Assembly: GCA_004556545.1 (NCBI GenBank)
Contig: SFGO01000025.1
Span: 1-49,054 of the forward strand
Source of the DNA: Clostridiales bacterium
GTDB lineage: Bacteria; Bacillota; Clostridia; Christensenellales; Aristaeellaceae
Direction of reading: 5' to 3'
Length of the DNA: 49,054 bases
The notes under the pieces: model-generated
What the model was told of the DNA's origin: nothing
What the model saw: the letters and a program-made list of their open reading frames with translations, nothing else
Database searches by the model: none
In this document: in pieces, positions 48,950-49,054 of the stretch
Position numbering within the stretch: position 1 is the stretch's first letter
Layout of the letters: every line of letters begins with the position of its first letter
Program-made: the position numbers and the translations under genes

Positions 48950-49054
48950 ATGAAGATTCTCGTTACTGTTAAGCAGGTCCCCGATACCTCCGGTAAGGTG
49001 GCCGTGAATCCCGATGGTACTCTGGATCGTGCGTCCATGCAGACCATCATCAAC
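48950..49054 (+). CDS. etfB: Electron transfer flavoprotein beta subunit (partial, cut by window)
   Basis: Only the first 35 codons are present. MKILVTVKQVPDTS followed by NPDGTLDRASMQTIIN is the typical EtfB start. It is co-transcribed with bcd and expected to be followed by etfA, forming the electron-bifurcating Bcd-Etf complex. AGGAGG lies 11 bases upstream and a second weak AAAGGA is closer. Confidence 0.92.
   Translation, partial: MKILVTVKQVPDTSGKVAVNPDGTLDRASMQTIIN

Overview
The window looks like a chromosomal segment of an anaerobic, butyrate-forming, fairly GC-rich member of the Clostridia, most likely Oscillospiraceae (Flavonifractor/Oscillibacter/Lawsonibacter-like). I infer this from the crt-hbd-bcd-etfB operon at the right edge, a PdaB-like polysaccharide deacetylase of the sporulation type, Firmicute-style AAGGAGG ribosome binding sites, XpaC/TelA genes, sortase-type surface anchoring, and short palindromic intergenic repeats of a kind I associate with this family. 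The genus is inference.

Left chromosomal part (1-17150): an RpiR-type regulator, a PhnD/C/E/E-type ABC importer and a cytoplasmic 5'-nucleotidase-like phosphatase form one cluster. Then come a PdaB-like deacetylase (minus strand), a ThrE-type exporter, a three-gene unit (CAT-like acyltransferase, acyl-adenylating ligase, YheO-like regulator), an XpaC-TelA-TPM cluster, and a P-loop kinase translated behind a 19-codon leader ORF.

Genomic island (about 17151-44586): a truncated tRNA-Thr 5' half, an intact tRNA-Thr(CGU), and a 100-bp direct repeat of the tRNA 3' end plus terminator at the far right mark an island of about 27 kb. It carries a Fic toxin; a six-gene minus-strand operon (RHH regulator, TIR-RCC1 protein, SIR2-like protein, zinc-ribbon SPFH protein, four-helix membrane protein, second membrane-anchored TIR-RCC1 protein); a DUF6076-like gene; a Tn4451-like module (AAA ATPase, RHH protein, TnpW-like protein, large serine recombinase); a frameshifted tyrosine integrase between inverted 21-bp sites; a 2,524-residue dockerin protein combining phosphodiester glycosidase, phosphatase and CotH kinase domains; a cohesin protein with a wall-anchoring tail; and a second Fic protein. 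The operon of two TIR proteins with SIR2 and SPFH partners is the best candidate for an undescribed system. It looks like a membrane-associated NAD-based conflict or immunity module, and one TIR protein has a receptor-like architecture (TIR inside, one transmembrane helix, beta-propeller outside).

Right chromosomal part (44587-49054): a scar of the Fic module, strong hairpin repeats, trmB, then the butyrate operon crt-hbd-bcd-etfB, the last gene cut by the window edge. All GC statements are by eye; no searches or computed scores were available.
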